64,000 nt of DNA from WHTK01 sp963711035 (GCA_963711035.1 CAVQCN010000003.1:372001-436000); one strand, 5' to 3'. Counted from the first letter of the stretch, positions 1-10,348 are shown. Notes: generated by a model from the sequence alone, not told the origin. Made by a program: numbers and translations.

Positions 1-120
1 CTGGCGTTTCAGCTCGCCGTGAAGCGCCATCTGCGGCGTGTCTTCACCCGTTCGATGACGAACGTGCGGCGGTTGGCCGAGGCGATTGCCGCGTACGCGC
101 CCGTTACGTCCGAAGCGTGA
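1..120 (+). CDS. C-terminal end of an unidentified protein (partial)
   Basis: The window opens inside a reading frame that runs 39 codons to a TGA at 118-120. The visible tail is rich in Arg, Ala and Val (for example VKRHLRRVFTRS) and nearly every third codon position is G or C, as in the neighbouring genes, which supports real coding sequence. It overlaps the 3' end of the convergent birA gene by about 17 bases. Too little is present to name a family. Confidence 0.5.
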   Translation: MAFQLAVKRHLRRVFTRSMTNVRRLAEAIAAYAPVTSEA

Positions 121-964
121 CGTCGCCGGCGTCGACGCGCACGCGCCGGCCGCCAGCCTGCTCGATGATCAGCGCTCCGTCCGGATCCACGTCGACTGCG
201 ACACCCGTGATGCGCGTGGTGCCCTCGGTAGCGGTGACCTCGCGGCCCAGCGTCACGAGGCGGTCGCGCCAGGCCTGAAAGGGCGCCAGGCTGCCGGACA
301 GCGCCTGCTCGTAGAGTCGCTCGAAGTGGTTGCAGAAGGAGGCGAGCAGCGGCTCGCGCGGTACCTCGGCGCCGACGACATGGCGCAGGCTGGTGGCGAT
401 GTCGACAATCTCGGGATAGGCTCGGATGTCGAGGTTGACGTTGATGCCGACGCCGACCAGGGAAACGGGGCGTCCTTCGGCGTTCTCCGTCAGCTCGATC
501 AGCACTCCGGCCACCTTCTTGCCGTCGATCTGCACATCGTTGGGCCACTTGAGGCCAGCGTGCAGCTCGGCGCCGCGGCTTGCGCCCATCTCCTCTGCCG
601 CCAGTGCGATGGCGAGAGGGGTGACGTAAAAGAGGTGGCGCTGGTCGGCGGGCTGGTCGGGCAGCAGGACGAGGGTGAACTGCAGGTTGACGTCCGGCGC
701 TGACACCCACGCGCGCCCTGCTCGGCCCCGGCCGGCGGTCTGCATCTCGGCCATGACGATGGCGCCGGAAGTGAGGCGAAAGCGCTCCAGCATGCGGCGC
801 GCGTCGTCCATGGTCGACTCGGTCTCGGGGCGGTAGACGAAGCGGCGACCGACGTAGTCGGTGGTGAGGTTCCAGGAAAAGTAGGGCTTGGAGAAGAGCG
901 GCAGGGTCTCGAACTGCATCGAGTCCATCTGGCGCCGGAAGCGCTCGAAGCTGGATTCTGCCAA
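104..964 (-). CDS. birA: Biotin--[acetyl-CoA-carboxylase] ligase
   Basis: Activates biotin with ATP and attaches it to the biotin carboxyl carrier lysine of acetyl-CoA carboxylase and related enzymes in the cytoplasm. The 286-residue protein shows the family signatures: TEST near residues 48-51, the biotinyl-AMP loop QTAGRGRAGRAW around 75-86, KWPND at 139-143 followed by GKKVAG, and a small C-terminal SH3-like domain. There is no N-terminal helix-turn-helix, so this is a monofunctional ligase and not a repressor. The start is TTG at 964, chosen because AGGAGGG lies five bases upstream and the family N-terminus fits. A TATAAT at 989-994 suggests its own promoter directly downstream of a terminator hairpin. 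Confidence 0.93.
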   Translation of the reverse strand: MAESSFERFRRQMDSMQFETLPLFSKPYFSWNLTTDYVGRRFVYRPETESTMDDARRMLERFRLTSGAIVMAEMQTAGRGRAGRAWVSAPDVNLQFTLVLLPDQPADQRHLFYVTPLAIALAAEEMGASRGAELHAGLKWPNDVQIDGKKVAGVLIELTENAEGRPVSLVGVGINVNLDIRAYPEIVDIATSLRHVVGAEVPREPLLASFCNHFERLYEQALSGSLAPFQAWRDRLVTLGREVTATEGTTRITGVAVDVDPDGALIIEQAGGRRVRVDAGDVTLRT

Positions 965-988
965 CCGTTCCCTCCTGGATGCCTATCG

Positions 989-994
989 ATTATA
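989..994 (-). promoter_or_regulatory. -10 element (TATAAT) of birA
   Basis: On the minus strand a perfect TATAAT sits about 25 bases before the birA TTG start, with an AGGAGGG ribosome-binding site in between. The expected -35 region falls inside the 999-1028 hairpin, so transcription from this promoter would begin just after the upstream transcript is terminated. Confidence 0.5.
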
Positions 995-998
995 AAGC

Positions 999-1028
999 GA
1001 CAGCCCCGGCACTTGTGCCGGGGCTGTC
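999..1028 (-). terminator. Strong hairpin ending the micro-ORF transcript
   Basis: A perfect 14-bp inverted repeat (999-1012 and 1015-1028) with almost no loop, GC-rich and followed on the minus strand by CGCTTTATAAT. It lacks a long T-run. It lies between the 24-codon micro-ORF and birA, so it probably terminates or attenuates the minus-strand transcript. Confidence 0.55.
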
Positions 1029-1085
1029 TGTCTATCCGCTAAACGCGGTCAGTTGCCAGGCTGAAAGCCCAGCATCGCCTAGTAA

Positions 1086-1160
1086 CTAGGCCGAGACACC
1101 TCGATGCATAGTCAGTAGGCGGATGGCCAGGCGATCAGCCTTGCAACGTTGATGGTCCAT
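1086..1160 (-). CDS. 24-residue micro-protein or leader peptide
   Basis: An ATG at 1160 opens 24 codons ending in TAG at 1086-1088. The peptide starts MDHQRCKADR and is Arg-rich with one Cys. It is preceded by AAAGGAGGTGAT, an essentially complete anti-16S Shine-Dalgarno match and the strongest in the window. A promoter-like TTGACG-17 bp-TAGTAT lies upstream (1187-1215) and a strong hairpin lies downstream (999-1028). The stop codon falls within a small GCCTAG-TAA-CTAGGC hairpin. I do not recognise the peptide. It could be a leader peptide controlling birA or an independent micro-protein. Full expression signals make translation likely; function is unknown. Confidence 0.6.
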   Translation of the reverse strand: MDHQRCKADRLAIRLLTMHRGVSA

Positions 1161-1186
1161 CCGCATCACCTCCTTTCCTGCCCGAG

Positions 1187-1215
1187 ATACTAGCAAAGCC
1201 AGATCAGGCCGTCAA
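1187..1215 (-). promoter_or_regulatory. Sigma-A-type promoter for the micro-ORF
   Basis: On the minus strand TTGACG (1210-1215) and TAGTAT (1187-1192) are separated by exactly 17 bases. The predicted transcript would start near 1180, just before the AAAGGAGGTGAT ribosome-binding site of the 24-codon ORF. Confidence 0.6.
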
Positions 1216-1245
1216 TGTTCAAAGTGAGTAGGCGCCTTATCTCTG

Positions 1246-1260
1246 TGACAGTATTTGTCA
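1246..1260. promoter_or_regulatory. Palindrome TGACA-N5-TGTCA upstream of uvrB
   Basis: A perfect 5-5-5 palindrome lies about 25 bases upstream of the uvrB -10 element, where a repressor could block the promoter. UvrB genes are often damage-induced, so an SOS-type operator is possible. I do not know this to be a LexA box in this lineage. Confidence 0.35.
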
Positions 1261-1285
1261 GCAGCACAGGGTCGTGCTCGCGTGG

Positions 1286-1291
1286 GATAAT
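1286..1291 (+). promoter_or_regulatory. -10 element (GATAAT) of uvrB
   Basis: GATAAT ends 10 bases before the chosen uvrB ATG at 1302, so the transcript probably begins at or within a few bases of the start codon. There is no ribosome-binding site in this interval. Confidence 0.45.
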
Positions 1292-1301
1292 GGACGGACC
1301 G

Positions 1302-3407
<2,106 letters not shown>

Positions 3408-3701
3408 CTAATCCCAGGCGCCGAAAAGGATCTGCGAGCCGGTCATGCCCGGCGCTTCGCACGTGACCACCTCGTGGCCTTCGACGTCGCGCACCGGCGT
3501 CACGCAAGAGAAGGTCAGCTTCCTGTCGACACGCACGCAGCAGACGCCGCAGGTGCCGTGGCGGCAGCTCGTCCCGGTCTGCGTCAGGTTGAGTTTGCGG
3601 TTGAGGAAGTCGATCAGCATCTGGTCCGGTGACGCTTCGATTTCGACCGCCTGATAGTCAACGGTCAGTCGAACAATGCGCGGCGGTTCCGGCACGCTCA
3701 T
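3408..3701 (-). CDS. Small [2Fe-2S] ferredoxin-domain protein
   Basis: A 97-residue stand-alone plant-type ferredoxin fold that should carry one [2Fe-2S] cluster for electron transfer. The ligand pattern CRHGTCGVC followed 12 residues later by another Cys resembles the N-terminal domain of CoxS/XdhC-type small subunits, but the second cluster domain of those proteins is missing. It lies 12 bases downstream of a methyltransferase gene on the same strand, probably in one transcript, and abuts uvrB tail to tail. The redox partner cannot be told from the sequence. Confidence 0.75.
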   Translation of the reverse strand: MSVPEPPRIVRLTVDYQAVEIEASPDQMLIDFLNRKLNLTQTGTSCRHGTCGVCCVRVDRKLTFSCVTPVRDVEGHEVVTCEAPGMTGSQILFGAWD

Positions 3702-3713
3702 CGTCGCAGTCGC

Positions 3714-4535
3714 CTAGGGCTTCGTGCCCACCGCCAGGACACAGGGCATCGGCAGGTCGAGGGAGCCGTCGGGGCGGCGGTAGGGCGCCGCGCCTTCGCG
3801 GATGGCGTCGTGCACCGCCTGCACGTGGTCCGGCGGCTGGTGACGCAGCAGCGCGCCAGTGCGCACGGTGCCGTCCTCGTATGCGGCGATTAGCGCTTCG
3901 TTGGAGGCCAGGTGCCAGGTCTGGGGAAACTCGGTGACGCGCACGTCGATGAAGCCGGCCTCGACCATTGCCTCGTGGAAGGCGCCGTGGTCGCTGAAAC
4001 GGAAGAAGCCGGGCCCGGGCGGCAGCGGCACGTTGATCTGGCCGCGCATCTCCATCGCGTCGAGCATGATGCCAAATCCCACGGCCGTATGCGGCGCGGC
4101 CCACACGGTCGCGGCAGCGCGGCCGCCGGAGCGCAGCACGCGGTACGTCTCATGCAACGCCTGGTCGGGGTCTGCGTAGTGCAGCAGGCCGAAGTTGGCC
4201 GTGACGGCCTCGAAGCTCTCGGTATGGAAGCTCAGCGCCAGCGCGTCGTCGACCCGGAAGTCGACGTCCGGGAAGCGCCGTTTTGCCTCATCGACCATGC
4301 CGGGCGCGAAATCGACGCCGATGACCTCGGCGCCACGCCTGGCGGCCTCTGCGGCGACGTAGCCGGGCCCGGTCGCCACGTCCAGCAGGTGCACGCCGGG
4401 GCCGGCGGCGACGGCATCGAGCATCGATGGGATGACGTTGACGGTGAGGTGGCCGAAGCCTTCGGCGTAAGCCTCGACGACGCTGTGCGTGCTCCAGCCC
4501 TCGCGCTCGAATTCGTGGAACGATTCGTTTGCCAT
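3714..4535 (-). CDS. Class I SAM-dependent methyltransferase (UbiE-like)
   Basis: Transfers a methyl group from S-adenosylmethionine to an unknown small molecule. The 273-residue protein has the Rossmann motif I LLDVATGPGYVAAEA near residue 50, the acidic motif VIGVDFAP, and LPF-type spacing with FGLLHYADPDQAL and the YRVLRSGGR loop typical of UbiE/Methyltransf_11 proteins. The ATG at 4535 has no Shine-Dalgarno, but TATGCT stands nine bases upstream, consistent with a leaderless message. A [2Fe-2S] protein follows immediately. The substrate is unassigned. Confidence 0.85.
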   Translation of the reverse strand: MANESFHEFEREGWSTHSVVEAYAEGFGHLTVNVIPSMLDAVAAGPGVHLLDVATGPGYVAAEAARRGAEVIGVDFAPGMVDEAKRRFPDVDFRVDDALALSFHTESFEAVTANFGLLHYADPDQALHETYRVLRSGGRAAATVWAAPHTAVGFGIMLDAMEMRGQINVPLPPGPGFFRFSDHGAFHEAMVEAGFIDVRVTEFPQTWHLASNEALIAAYEDGTVRTGALLRHQPPDHVQAVHDAIREGAAPYRRPDGSLDLPMPCVLAVGTKP

Positions 4536-4834
4536 ATCGCACGTAGCATAGTCGAAAGCGTGCTTCGAGGCGTGGGGATTCCTCTCTTCAAGGGCACCAG
4601 CTTTGCGTCCAACCCAGTTCCCGAGTTATGGTCGAGTTAGGTTCCTCTGCGGGACGCCGGCACAGTAGTGCGACGAGTCGACCCCTCAACCGGAGCGCGT
4701 CGACGAAGATCGCCGGTTCAGTATTGCCGCCCAGCCGTCCACCGACATCTCCTTCACCGCAGGACCTTTCGCAGCGATGCACAGCAGAGCGCGCGGAGTT
4801 CTCTGCCGTGCGGATAGAAAGCATGGAGGTGAGC

Positions 4835-5434
4835 ATGAGAGCGCGCAACAAGTTCGAAGTATGGCTACGACGTGCACAAGGTATGCCGACCGGGGTCAGG
4901 TGGCGTTCCAGGTCATTAAGCTGGCTTTTCGTCATCGCCGTGCCCGTCTTCCTTCTGGCTTGCGGCGGGAGCCAGAGCTCAGCGACCGCGACGCCTCCGC
5001 CTACGGCGACGAGTTCCAGCAGTCAGGCCTCGGTCACGCCTACGGAGGCAACTACGCCGAGCTCTGGCGCGGAAGTTGGCGCCACCCAGGTCGGCCAGCT
5101 TGGCACCGTCCTGGTCAATGACAAGGGCTTCACCCTGTACGTCTTCCAGCCGGACAAGCAGTCGGCGCCGACCTGTACTGGCAACTGTGCCGTGGCATGG
5201 CCGCCCGTCGTGCTGCCGCCGGGCCAGTCGGCTCCGACCGGGGGTTCGAACGTCCAGTCGAGCCTGCTCGGCACTGTGAAGCGGGCGGACGGGAGCGAGC
5301 AGGTCACCTACAACGGCTGGCCGCTCTATCGATGGACTGGTGACACGAAGCCAGGCCAGGCGACCGGCGAAGGGCTAAATAGCCTCGGCGGGCTCTGGTA
5401 CGCGATCTCGCCGCAAGGGAATGTCGTGAAGTAA
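4835..5434 (+). CDS. Secreted lipoprotein of the Yx(FWY)xxD repeat family
   Basis: Membrane-anchored lipoprotein of unknown function. It has a basic N-region, a hydrophobic stretch ending in the lipobox FLLAC, a Ser/Thr/Pro-rich spacer and then two related segments, TLYVFQPDKQSAPTCTGNC with AWPPV and later LYRWTGDTKPGQATGEG, which match the predicted lipoprotein family COG4315. The start at 4835 follows GGAGGT; a downstream ATG at MPTGVRWRS would give a shorter, more typical signal peptide. The roughly 300 bases upstream (4536-4834) hold no other convincing feature. Confidence 0.8.
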   Translation: MRARNKFEVWLRRAQGMPTGVRWRSRSLSWLFVIAVPVFLLACGGSQSSATATPPPTATSSSSQASVTPTEATTPSSGAEVGATQVGQLGTVLVNDKGFTLYVFQPDKQSAPTCTGNCAVAWPPVVLPPGQSAPTGGSNVQSSLLGTVKRADGSEQVTYNGWPLYRWTGDTKPGQATGEGLNSLGGLWYAISPQGNVVK

Positions 5435-5438
5435 CCCG

Positions 5439-5480
5439 GTGGCTCTCCCCGCGTCGGCATTGCGGTGCGAGGAGAGCCAC
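5439..5480 (+). terminator. Hairpin between lipoprotein gene and ackA
   Basis: GTGGCTCTCC (5439-5448) is repeated inverted as GGAGAGCCAC (5471-5480). It starts four bases after the lipoprotein stop codon. No T-run follows, so it may terminate weakly or protect the 3' end. Confidence 0.4.
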
Positions 5481-5499
5481 GAGAGGCTATGCTCGCGTC

Positions 5500-6619
5500 A
5501 TGAAGATCCTGGCGGTCAACAGCGGCAGCTCATCCTTGAAGTTCAGCCTGATCGAGATCGACGCCGGTGGCAGCGAAGCGCATCCTCACCGAGGGTAACT
5601 TCGCGGGCATCGGCCACGAGGGGCAGGGCCACGCCGAGGCGGCGGCGGAAGCCGTCGCGCGCGCCTTGCAGGTCGCCATGATCGACGCCGTGGCGCACCG
5701 TGTCGTGCACGGCGGCGCCGCCCTGCGCGGGCCGGTCCGTATCGACGCGACGACGCGGGCGCAGATCGACGCGGCGACGGCGCTGGCCCCGCTGCACAAC
5801 CCGGCGGCGCTGGCGGCGATCGACGCGGTCGGCGACGAGCTGCCCGGCGTCCCCATGGTCGCCGTCTTCGACACGGGCTTCCACGCTTCGATGCCGCCGC
5901 GCGCCGCCACCTACCCCATCGAGCGGGAGCTGGCCGAACGGCACCAGATTCAGCGCTACGGCTTCCACGGCCTGGCGCACCGCTACATGATGGAGCGCTA
6001 CGCGGCGCTGGGCGGCGCGGGACGGCGGCTGATCACGTTGCAGCTCGGCTCCGGCTGCTCCGCTGCCGCCATCGAGGACGGGAAGGTGGTCGACACCTCA
6101 ATGGGTCTGACGCCGCTCGAAGGGCTGATGATGGAGACGCGCTCCGGCGACGTCGACCCATCTCTGATTGCCTACCTGGCGCGCGAAGAGCACGCGGACC
6201 CGGCGACGGTCGAAGAGTGGCTCAACCAGCGCTCCGGGCTGCTGGGTGTGTCCGGCCTGCGCGACATGCGCCAGCTCCTGCAGGCGGAATCGCAGGGCGA
6301 CGACCGGGCGCGGCTGGCGCTGGAGATGTTCGTCTACCGCATCCGCAAGTACATCGGGGCCTATACGGCGGCGCTGGGCGGCGCCGACGCCATCGTCTTC
6401 GGGGGCGGCGTCGGCGAGAACGCGGCGCCGATCCGCGCTCGCGTCGTCGGCGGCTTCGAGTGGCTGGGCGCGCGCCTGGACGATACCGCGAACCAGGCGA
6501 CGGCCGGCGTCGACGCGCGGATCAGCGCCGCCGACTCCGCAATCGAGGTCTGGGTCATCGCCGTCGACGAGGCGGTGATGCTGGCGCGCGAGGCCTATCG
6601 TTACCTGACGTCCGGCTGA
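5500..6619 (+). CDS. ackA: Acetate kinase, interrupted by a single-base frameshift
   Basis: Interconverts acetate plus ATP with acetyl phosphate plus ADP. The first frame (ATG 5500) gives the family N-terminus MKILAVNSGSSSLKFSL with the phosphate-binding NSGSSS loop, then stops at TAA near 5598. The remainder continues one base over from about 5567: HRVVHGG, LAPLHNP, VFDTGFH, RYGFHGLAH, TSMGLTPLEG and TRSGDVDP are all present. The span is 373 codons plus one base, so one extra base near 5560-5595 would restore the gene. Either a sequence error or a recent mutation is possible. TATGCT six bases before the ATG and no Shine-Dalgarno suggest a leaderless message. No phosphotransacetylase is adjacent. 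Confidence 0.85.
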
Positions 6620-6744
6620 TCGAGGCGCTTGAGACTGTCCAGCGCTTGCTTGCTTCCTGCTTTCGGGTATGCTGAGCGGCAGTGTGGCCGGCGGGCAGCC
6701 GGCGCGCGTGCTACCGCCCCGTATACAGCCAAGGAGATGCACCC

Positions 6745-7593
6745 ATGAAATACGGTACCGGCCTGTCGATCACGGAGCCGCCCGAGATTACCCCGGTCCG
6801 CGACCAGGTTCAGGCGCTGGACGGCGCCGGCTTCGATTACGTCGGCCTGCCGGGCCATGTGCTTGGCGCCGTGGCGGACCGTTACCCGGAGCGCCCGACC
6901 ATGACCTACGTCGGCCCCTTCCACGATCCTTTCGTGCTTTTCGCCTATCTGGCCGGCGTGACCCAGAACATCCACTTCATGAACACGATCCTGATCTTGC
7001 CGCTGTATCCCACGGCTCTCGCCGCCAAGCAGGCCGCGGAGCTGAGCTACGTCAGCGGCGGCCGCTACGAGATGGGCATCGGCATCAGCTGGAATCCGGA
7101 CGAGTACGAAGCCCTGGGCCAGACGTTCACGAACCGCGGCCGGCGCTCGGAGGAGCAGATCGAGCTCATGCGCAAGTTCTGGGCCGACCCTGTCGTGACC
7201 TTCGAGGGCAAGTACCAGAAGATCAACGGTCTTGGTCTCAATCGCCCGCCGCTGGACATCCCGGTCTGGATCGGCAGTGGCACCGACGACCGGCTGCTGC
7301 GCCGCGTTGCCCGTCTGGCCGACGGCTGGTTGCCCACCGGCGACACGGCGGAGGCGATGACGCGTCTGCGGCCCATGCTGGAGCAGGAAGGGCGCAACCC
7401 GGCCGACTTGAAGCTGCAGGGCCGCGTCGTTGCGACGCCGGAGGGCCCGTCGGCCTGGGTCGAGGCCGGAAAGGCGCAGGCAGCCATCGGCGTGACGCAC
7501 ATCAGCCTGGGCGCAGCGCCCGGCACGCCGCCAGCGCAGGCGCTCCAGACTCTCATCGAAGCGAAGCGCGTCCTCTCGGAGGAACTCGGCTAG
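6745..7593 (+). CDS. Luciferase-like (LLM class) F420-dependent oxidoreductase
   Basis: A 282-residue TIM-barrel oxidoreductase of the bacterial luciferase-like superfamily; in this subfamily (TIGR03619-like) the cofactor is usually F420. Visible landmarks are the N-terminal MKYGTGLSI strand, the LILPLYPTALAAKQAAEL region, SGGRYEMGIGISWNPDEYEA with the GxGxxW-type loop, and DIPVWIGSG followed by RLADGWLP. The ATG at 6745 is preceded by AAGGAGA at good spacing. A TATGCT around 6666 may be its -10 element. The substrate is unknown. Confidence 0.85.
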   Translation: MKYGTGLSITEPPEITPVRDQVQALDGAGFDYVGLPGHVLGAVADRYPERPTMTYVGPFHDPFVLFAYLAGVTQNIHFMNTILILPLYPTALAAKQAAELSYVSGGRYEMGIGISWNPDEYEALGQTFTNRGRRSEEQIELMRKFWADPVVTFEGKYQKINGLGLNRPPLDIPVWIGSGTDDRLLRRVARLADGWLPTGDTAEAMTRLRPMLEQEGRNPADLKLQGRVVATPEGPSAWVEAGKAQAAIGVTHISLGAAPGTPPAQALQTLIEAKRVLSEELG

Positions 7594-7686
7594 GCCACTG
7601 GCATGGCGGCATGCTGCCCGGGGCATCCTGGAAGGGTGAGCCATCCAGGGGACCGTCCGGCGGCAGGTCGAAGGCCTGCCGAGCAA

Positions 7687-7720
7687 CCTTCTCCCACTGG
7701 GAGAGGGTTGGGGTGAGGGG
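7687..7720. repeat. Intergenic palindrome of the CTCCC-N3-GGGAG type
   Basis: CTCCC-ACT-GGGAG (7691-7703) followed by AGGGTTGGGGTGAGGG sits in the short gap between convergent genes. A related palindrome is at 12103-12126. It looks like a dispersed REP-type element and not a gene-specific site. Confidence 0.45.
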
Positions 7721-7737
7721 TTGCAGCCGCCGAAGGG

Positions 7738-8577
7738 CTACGCCAGCTCGCGGATCGTGACGTCCGTTTGCAGCTCGGCCCTGACCTCGCCGCGATAGCT
7801 GCCGCTGACCGGCGCCGACTCTCTGGCGGCGGCGCTGCCTGCCAGCGCGACGTGGCGGTCGGACACAGCCAGGCCGATAGACGGGTCGAAGCCGCGCCAG
7901 CCGCCGCCTGGCACGTAGACCTCCGCCCAGGCGTGCAGCTCGTGCTCCTCGCCCTGCGGCGGCGCGTAGTAGCCGCTGACGAAGCGGGCGGCAAAGTTCA
8001 TGGCGCGCGCCGCTTCGATGAACAGGATGGTGAGGTCGCGGCAGGAGCCGGCGCCGCGCCGCAGCGTGTCGGCCGCCGCCAAAGGCTCGCCGTGCTCGCG
8101 ATAGATCTGGGTGCAGCGGGTATGTACGGCGGCGGTTAAGGCGAGGATGTAGCGCTGCGCGTCGTCATCGACGCTGCGCGCGACCTCTTCGGCAAAGCTC
8201 CGGACGGCGGGGTCGGGCTCGCAGGCCTGGAAAATCTGCAGAGGCCCGGCCAGCTCGGGGGCATAAACCATTGGCAGCTCGTGGTTGCCCATCCAGATGT
8301 AATCGAACGGGTTGCTGCGCACGGTTTCGACCACGCTCTTCGTCTTGATGTCGAGCTGCATGGTCTCGCCGTGGAACCAGACGGCGCAGACTTCGTTGCC
8401 GTCGAGGTCGAGGTTCTTGCCCATGCCTGCCGGCGACGGGCTGACCTGCACCTTGTAGTCGAGCAGGCGCTGGCCGGCGTCGGAGCGCGGTTTGAGGCGT
8501 AGGAGGTGTGGTTCCAGAAAGACCTTGGCGCTGTAGGCGTAGCGGGTCTCGTGGCTGATTTCGAAGCGCATCGCCAT
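7738..8577 (-). CDS. Transglutaminase-like cysteine peptidase of the Anbu cluster
   Basis: A 279-residue protein with the N-terminal beta domain typical of bacterial transglutaminase-like proteins (MRFEISHETRYAYS) and a papain-fold core: the catalytic Cys in GAGSCRDLTILF, the His in EEHELHAWAEVYVPG and the Asp in GFDPSIG. It probably cleaves or forms isopeptide-type bonds. Its ATG overlaps the Anbu stop codon as TGATG, so the two are translationally coupled; an in-frame ATG six bases later is an alternative. It is the last gene of the ATP-grasp, alpha-E, Anbu, transglutaminase operon. Confidence 0.88.
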   Translation of the reverse strand: MAMRFEISHETRYAYSAKVFLEPHLLRLKPRSDAGQRLLDYKVQVSPSPAGMGKNLDLDGNEVCAVWFHGETMQLDIKTKSVVETVRSNPFDYIWMGNHELPMVYAPELAGPLQIFQACEPDPAVRSFAEEVARSVDDDAQRYILALTAAVHTRCTQIYREHGEPLAAADTLRRGAGSCRDLTILFIEAARAMNFAARFVSGYYAPPQGEEHELHAWAEVYVPGGGWRGFDPSIGLAVSDRHVALAGSAAARESAPVSGSYRGEVRAELQTDVTIRELA

Positions 8578-9365
8578 CAGTCGAGCAGCAACGCGCTGGG
8601 CGTTACAGAGCCAGCCAGATCGGCGCCGGCCTCGCGTTCGACATCGACTTCGGCGAAGAAGCGGTCTAGCCAGGTCGAAGGCAGGTTGGCGACCGAGTTG
8701 CGCAGGCGCTCCTGCCACCCTTCGGAGATTTCGACGAGGTCCTCTTTTTCGAAGCGGTGCTGGATCAACTGCCCCGTGTCGCGGAAGTAGAGGACGACAT
8801 CGATGGGGAAGTCGACGTCCGCGGCGCTGATCCGCGTCGAGTCGAAGGCCAGGCAGCCGACCTTGAGGGCAAAGCGCAGCGAGTCGTCGTACTTCAGGGT
8901 GCGGTCCAGTACCGGCTTGCCGTAGCCGCCGGCGCCGAGGATGTGGTACGGGGTGCTATGCCCGACTTCGACCCAGTTGGCCTGCGGGTAGATCAGGTAC
9001 AAGCGGGGCTCGGGGTCGTTCGCCATCTGACCGCCCATGAGGCCAAAGATGTTGAACTGCAGGCCGCTGTCCTCCAGCGCTTCCTTGTCCTCCTTGGCGA
9101 CGCGGCGGATCTGGGCCGCGAAGCTGTTGACGACCTTGAACATGCGGTCCGTGGGCTCGGCTGTGCTCTCCAGCACCTCGCTGAAGTAGGCGACGGCCTT
9201 ATCGCGTACGGAGCGCAGGCCTGACGTCATCAGGAAGAAGCTGCGCCCGTGGTGTTCGTAGACGGCGATCTTGCGCGCCGAGATATTCTCGTTGCCGGAG
9301 ATCACTCTCGTATCGGCAATGCCTACCAGCCCCTCGCTTACCTTGATCCCCAGGCAGAAGGTCAC
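8577..9365 (-). CDS. Anbu: proteasome-type ancestral beta-subunit peptidase
   Basis: Self-assembling Ntn-hydrolase related to HslV and proteasome beta subunits. The 262-residue protein begins MTFCLGIKVSEGLVGIADTR, placing the catalytic Thr directly after the initiator Met, with Asp in the ADTR motif and Lys in ARKIAVYEH at the expected positions. The family is usually found with the same three partners seen here. The gene overlaps alpha-E by four bases upstream (ATGA) and the transglutaminase downstream. The physiological substrate is unknown; published proposals include turnover of an ATP-grasp-made peptide. Confidence 0.9.
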   Translation of the reverse strand: MTFCLGIKVSEGLVGIADTRVISGNENISARKIAVYEHHGRSFFLMTSGLRSVRDKAVAYFSEVLESTAEPTDRMFKVVNSFAAQIRRVAKEDKEALEDSGLQFNIFGLMGGQMANDPEPRLYLIYPQANWVEVGHSTPYHILGAGGYGKPVLDRTLKYDDSLRFALKVGCLAFDSTRISAADVDFPIDVVLYFRDTGQLIQHRFEKEDLVEISEGWQERLRNSVANLPSTWLDRFFAEVDVEREAGADLAGSVTPSALLLD

Positions 9366-10348
9366 GCGTTCAATCCTCCGAGACTCATGCTCTGATTCTG
9401 CTCCGCCTCCACCCCGAAGAAGGTGCCGGCGATGGCTTCCCCAACCGTGTTCAACTTGCCCTGCAGTCCGTCCAAAAACTCGTGCAGGCCTCGCGCAATG
9501 ATCTCATACACTTGCGCGTAGGCGAGCTCCGAGCGCAGCTGCCCCAACCGCCGCTCCGCCTGGTTGGCGTAGCCGCCGACCCTGCTGCCGGAGATGGAGT
9601 GCAGCGACTCCTCGGCGTTGAGCAAGCAAAAGAGGATGGCGCGCGGGAACTCCTGGTCCACAAGCAGGAAGTCGATGACGTTCTCTGGTTCGATCTGGCC
9701 GTACTTCTTGCGGTACATCTCCAACGCCGAAGCCGAGTTGAGTAGCACCGACCACTGCAGCTCGTCCACGGCGCCGCCCACGTCTTCGACCGAAGGCAGC
9801 AGCAAGAAGTACTTCATGTCCAGTAAACGCGAGGTGTTGTCGGCGCGTTCCAGGAAGCGGCCCATCTCCATGAAATGCCAGGACTCGCCGTGGGACATCG
9901 TGTTGTTGGCCACGCCGCTAATCAGCTGGCTGAGCACGCGCACGTCGCTGTAGAACTGTGCCGAGTCGCCGAAGGCGCGGCGGGCGGCAGCGCGGTTGCT
10001 GACGAGCAGGTAGAAGCGGTTGACCTGCTCCCACGTTTCCGACGAGATGATCTCGCGCATGGAGCGTGCGTTCTCGCGCGCGTTGGTCAGACAAGACACG
10101 ATCGAGCTGGGGTTTTCCTTGTCGAGCGTAAGGAACTGCAGCACGTTGTCGCGCGTGGGCACCTCGTAGCGGTTGAGGAACGATTCGAGCTCGCCCGTAA
10201 TGGCGACGAGCGGCTCCCACTGCTCCGAGAAGGCGCGCGGCGCGTCGAGACTCAGCTGCAGGTTGACGTCGATGAAGCGCGCCGTGTTTTCGGCACGCTC
10301 GATATATCGCGCCATCCAGTACAGCGAGTCCGCAACGCGGCTTAGCAC
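9362..10348 (-). CDS. Alpha-E domain protein (DUF403)
   Basis: A 328-residue all-helical protein of the alpha-E family (COG2307), recognised by MLSRVADSLYWMARYIERAENTARFIDVNLQLSLD at its start (quoted here only as the segments SLYWMARYIERAENTAR and the later RFLERADNTSRLLDMKY repeat). No catalytic function is established. It is almost always encoded beside circularly permuted ATP-grasp and transglutaminase genes and may act as an adaptor in peptide synthesis. It overlaps the ATP-grasp gene by seven bases and Anbu by four. Confidence 0.9.
   Translation of the reverse strand: MLSRVADSLYWMARYIERAENTARFIDVNLQLSLDAPRAFSEQWEPLVAITGELESFLNRYEVPTRDNVLQFLTLDKENPSSIVSCLTNARENARSMREIISSETWEQVNRFYLLVSNRAAARRAFGDSAQFYSDVRVLSQLISGVANNTMSHGESWHFMEMGRFLERADNTSRLLDMKYFLLLPSVEDVGGAVDELQWSVLLNSASALEMYRKKYGQIEPENVIDFLLVDQEFPRAILFCLLNAEESLHSISGSRVGGYANQAERRLGQLRSELAYAQVYEIIARGLHEFLDGLQGKLNTVGEAIAGTFFGVEAEQNQSMSLGGLNA

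Noticed and set aside
1161..1176. CATCACCTCCTTTCC on the plus strand, like the 3' end of 16S rRNA
   Set aside because: It is just the complement of the perfect Shine-Dalgarno of the micro-ORF. No other rRNA sequence surrounds it.
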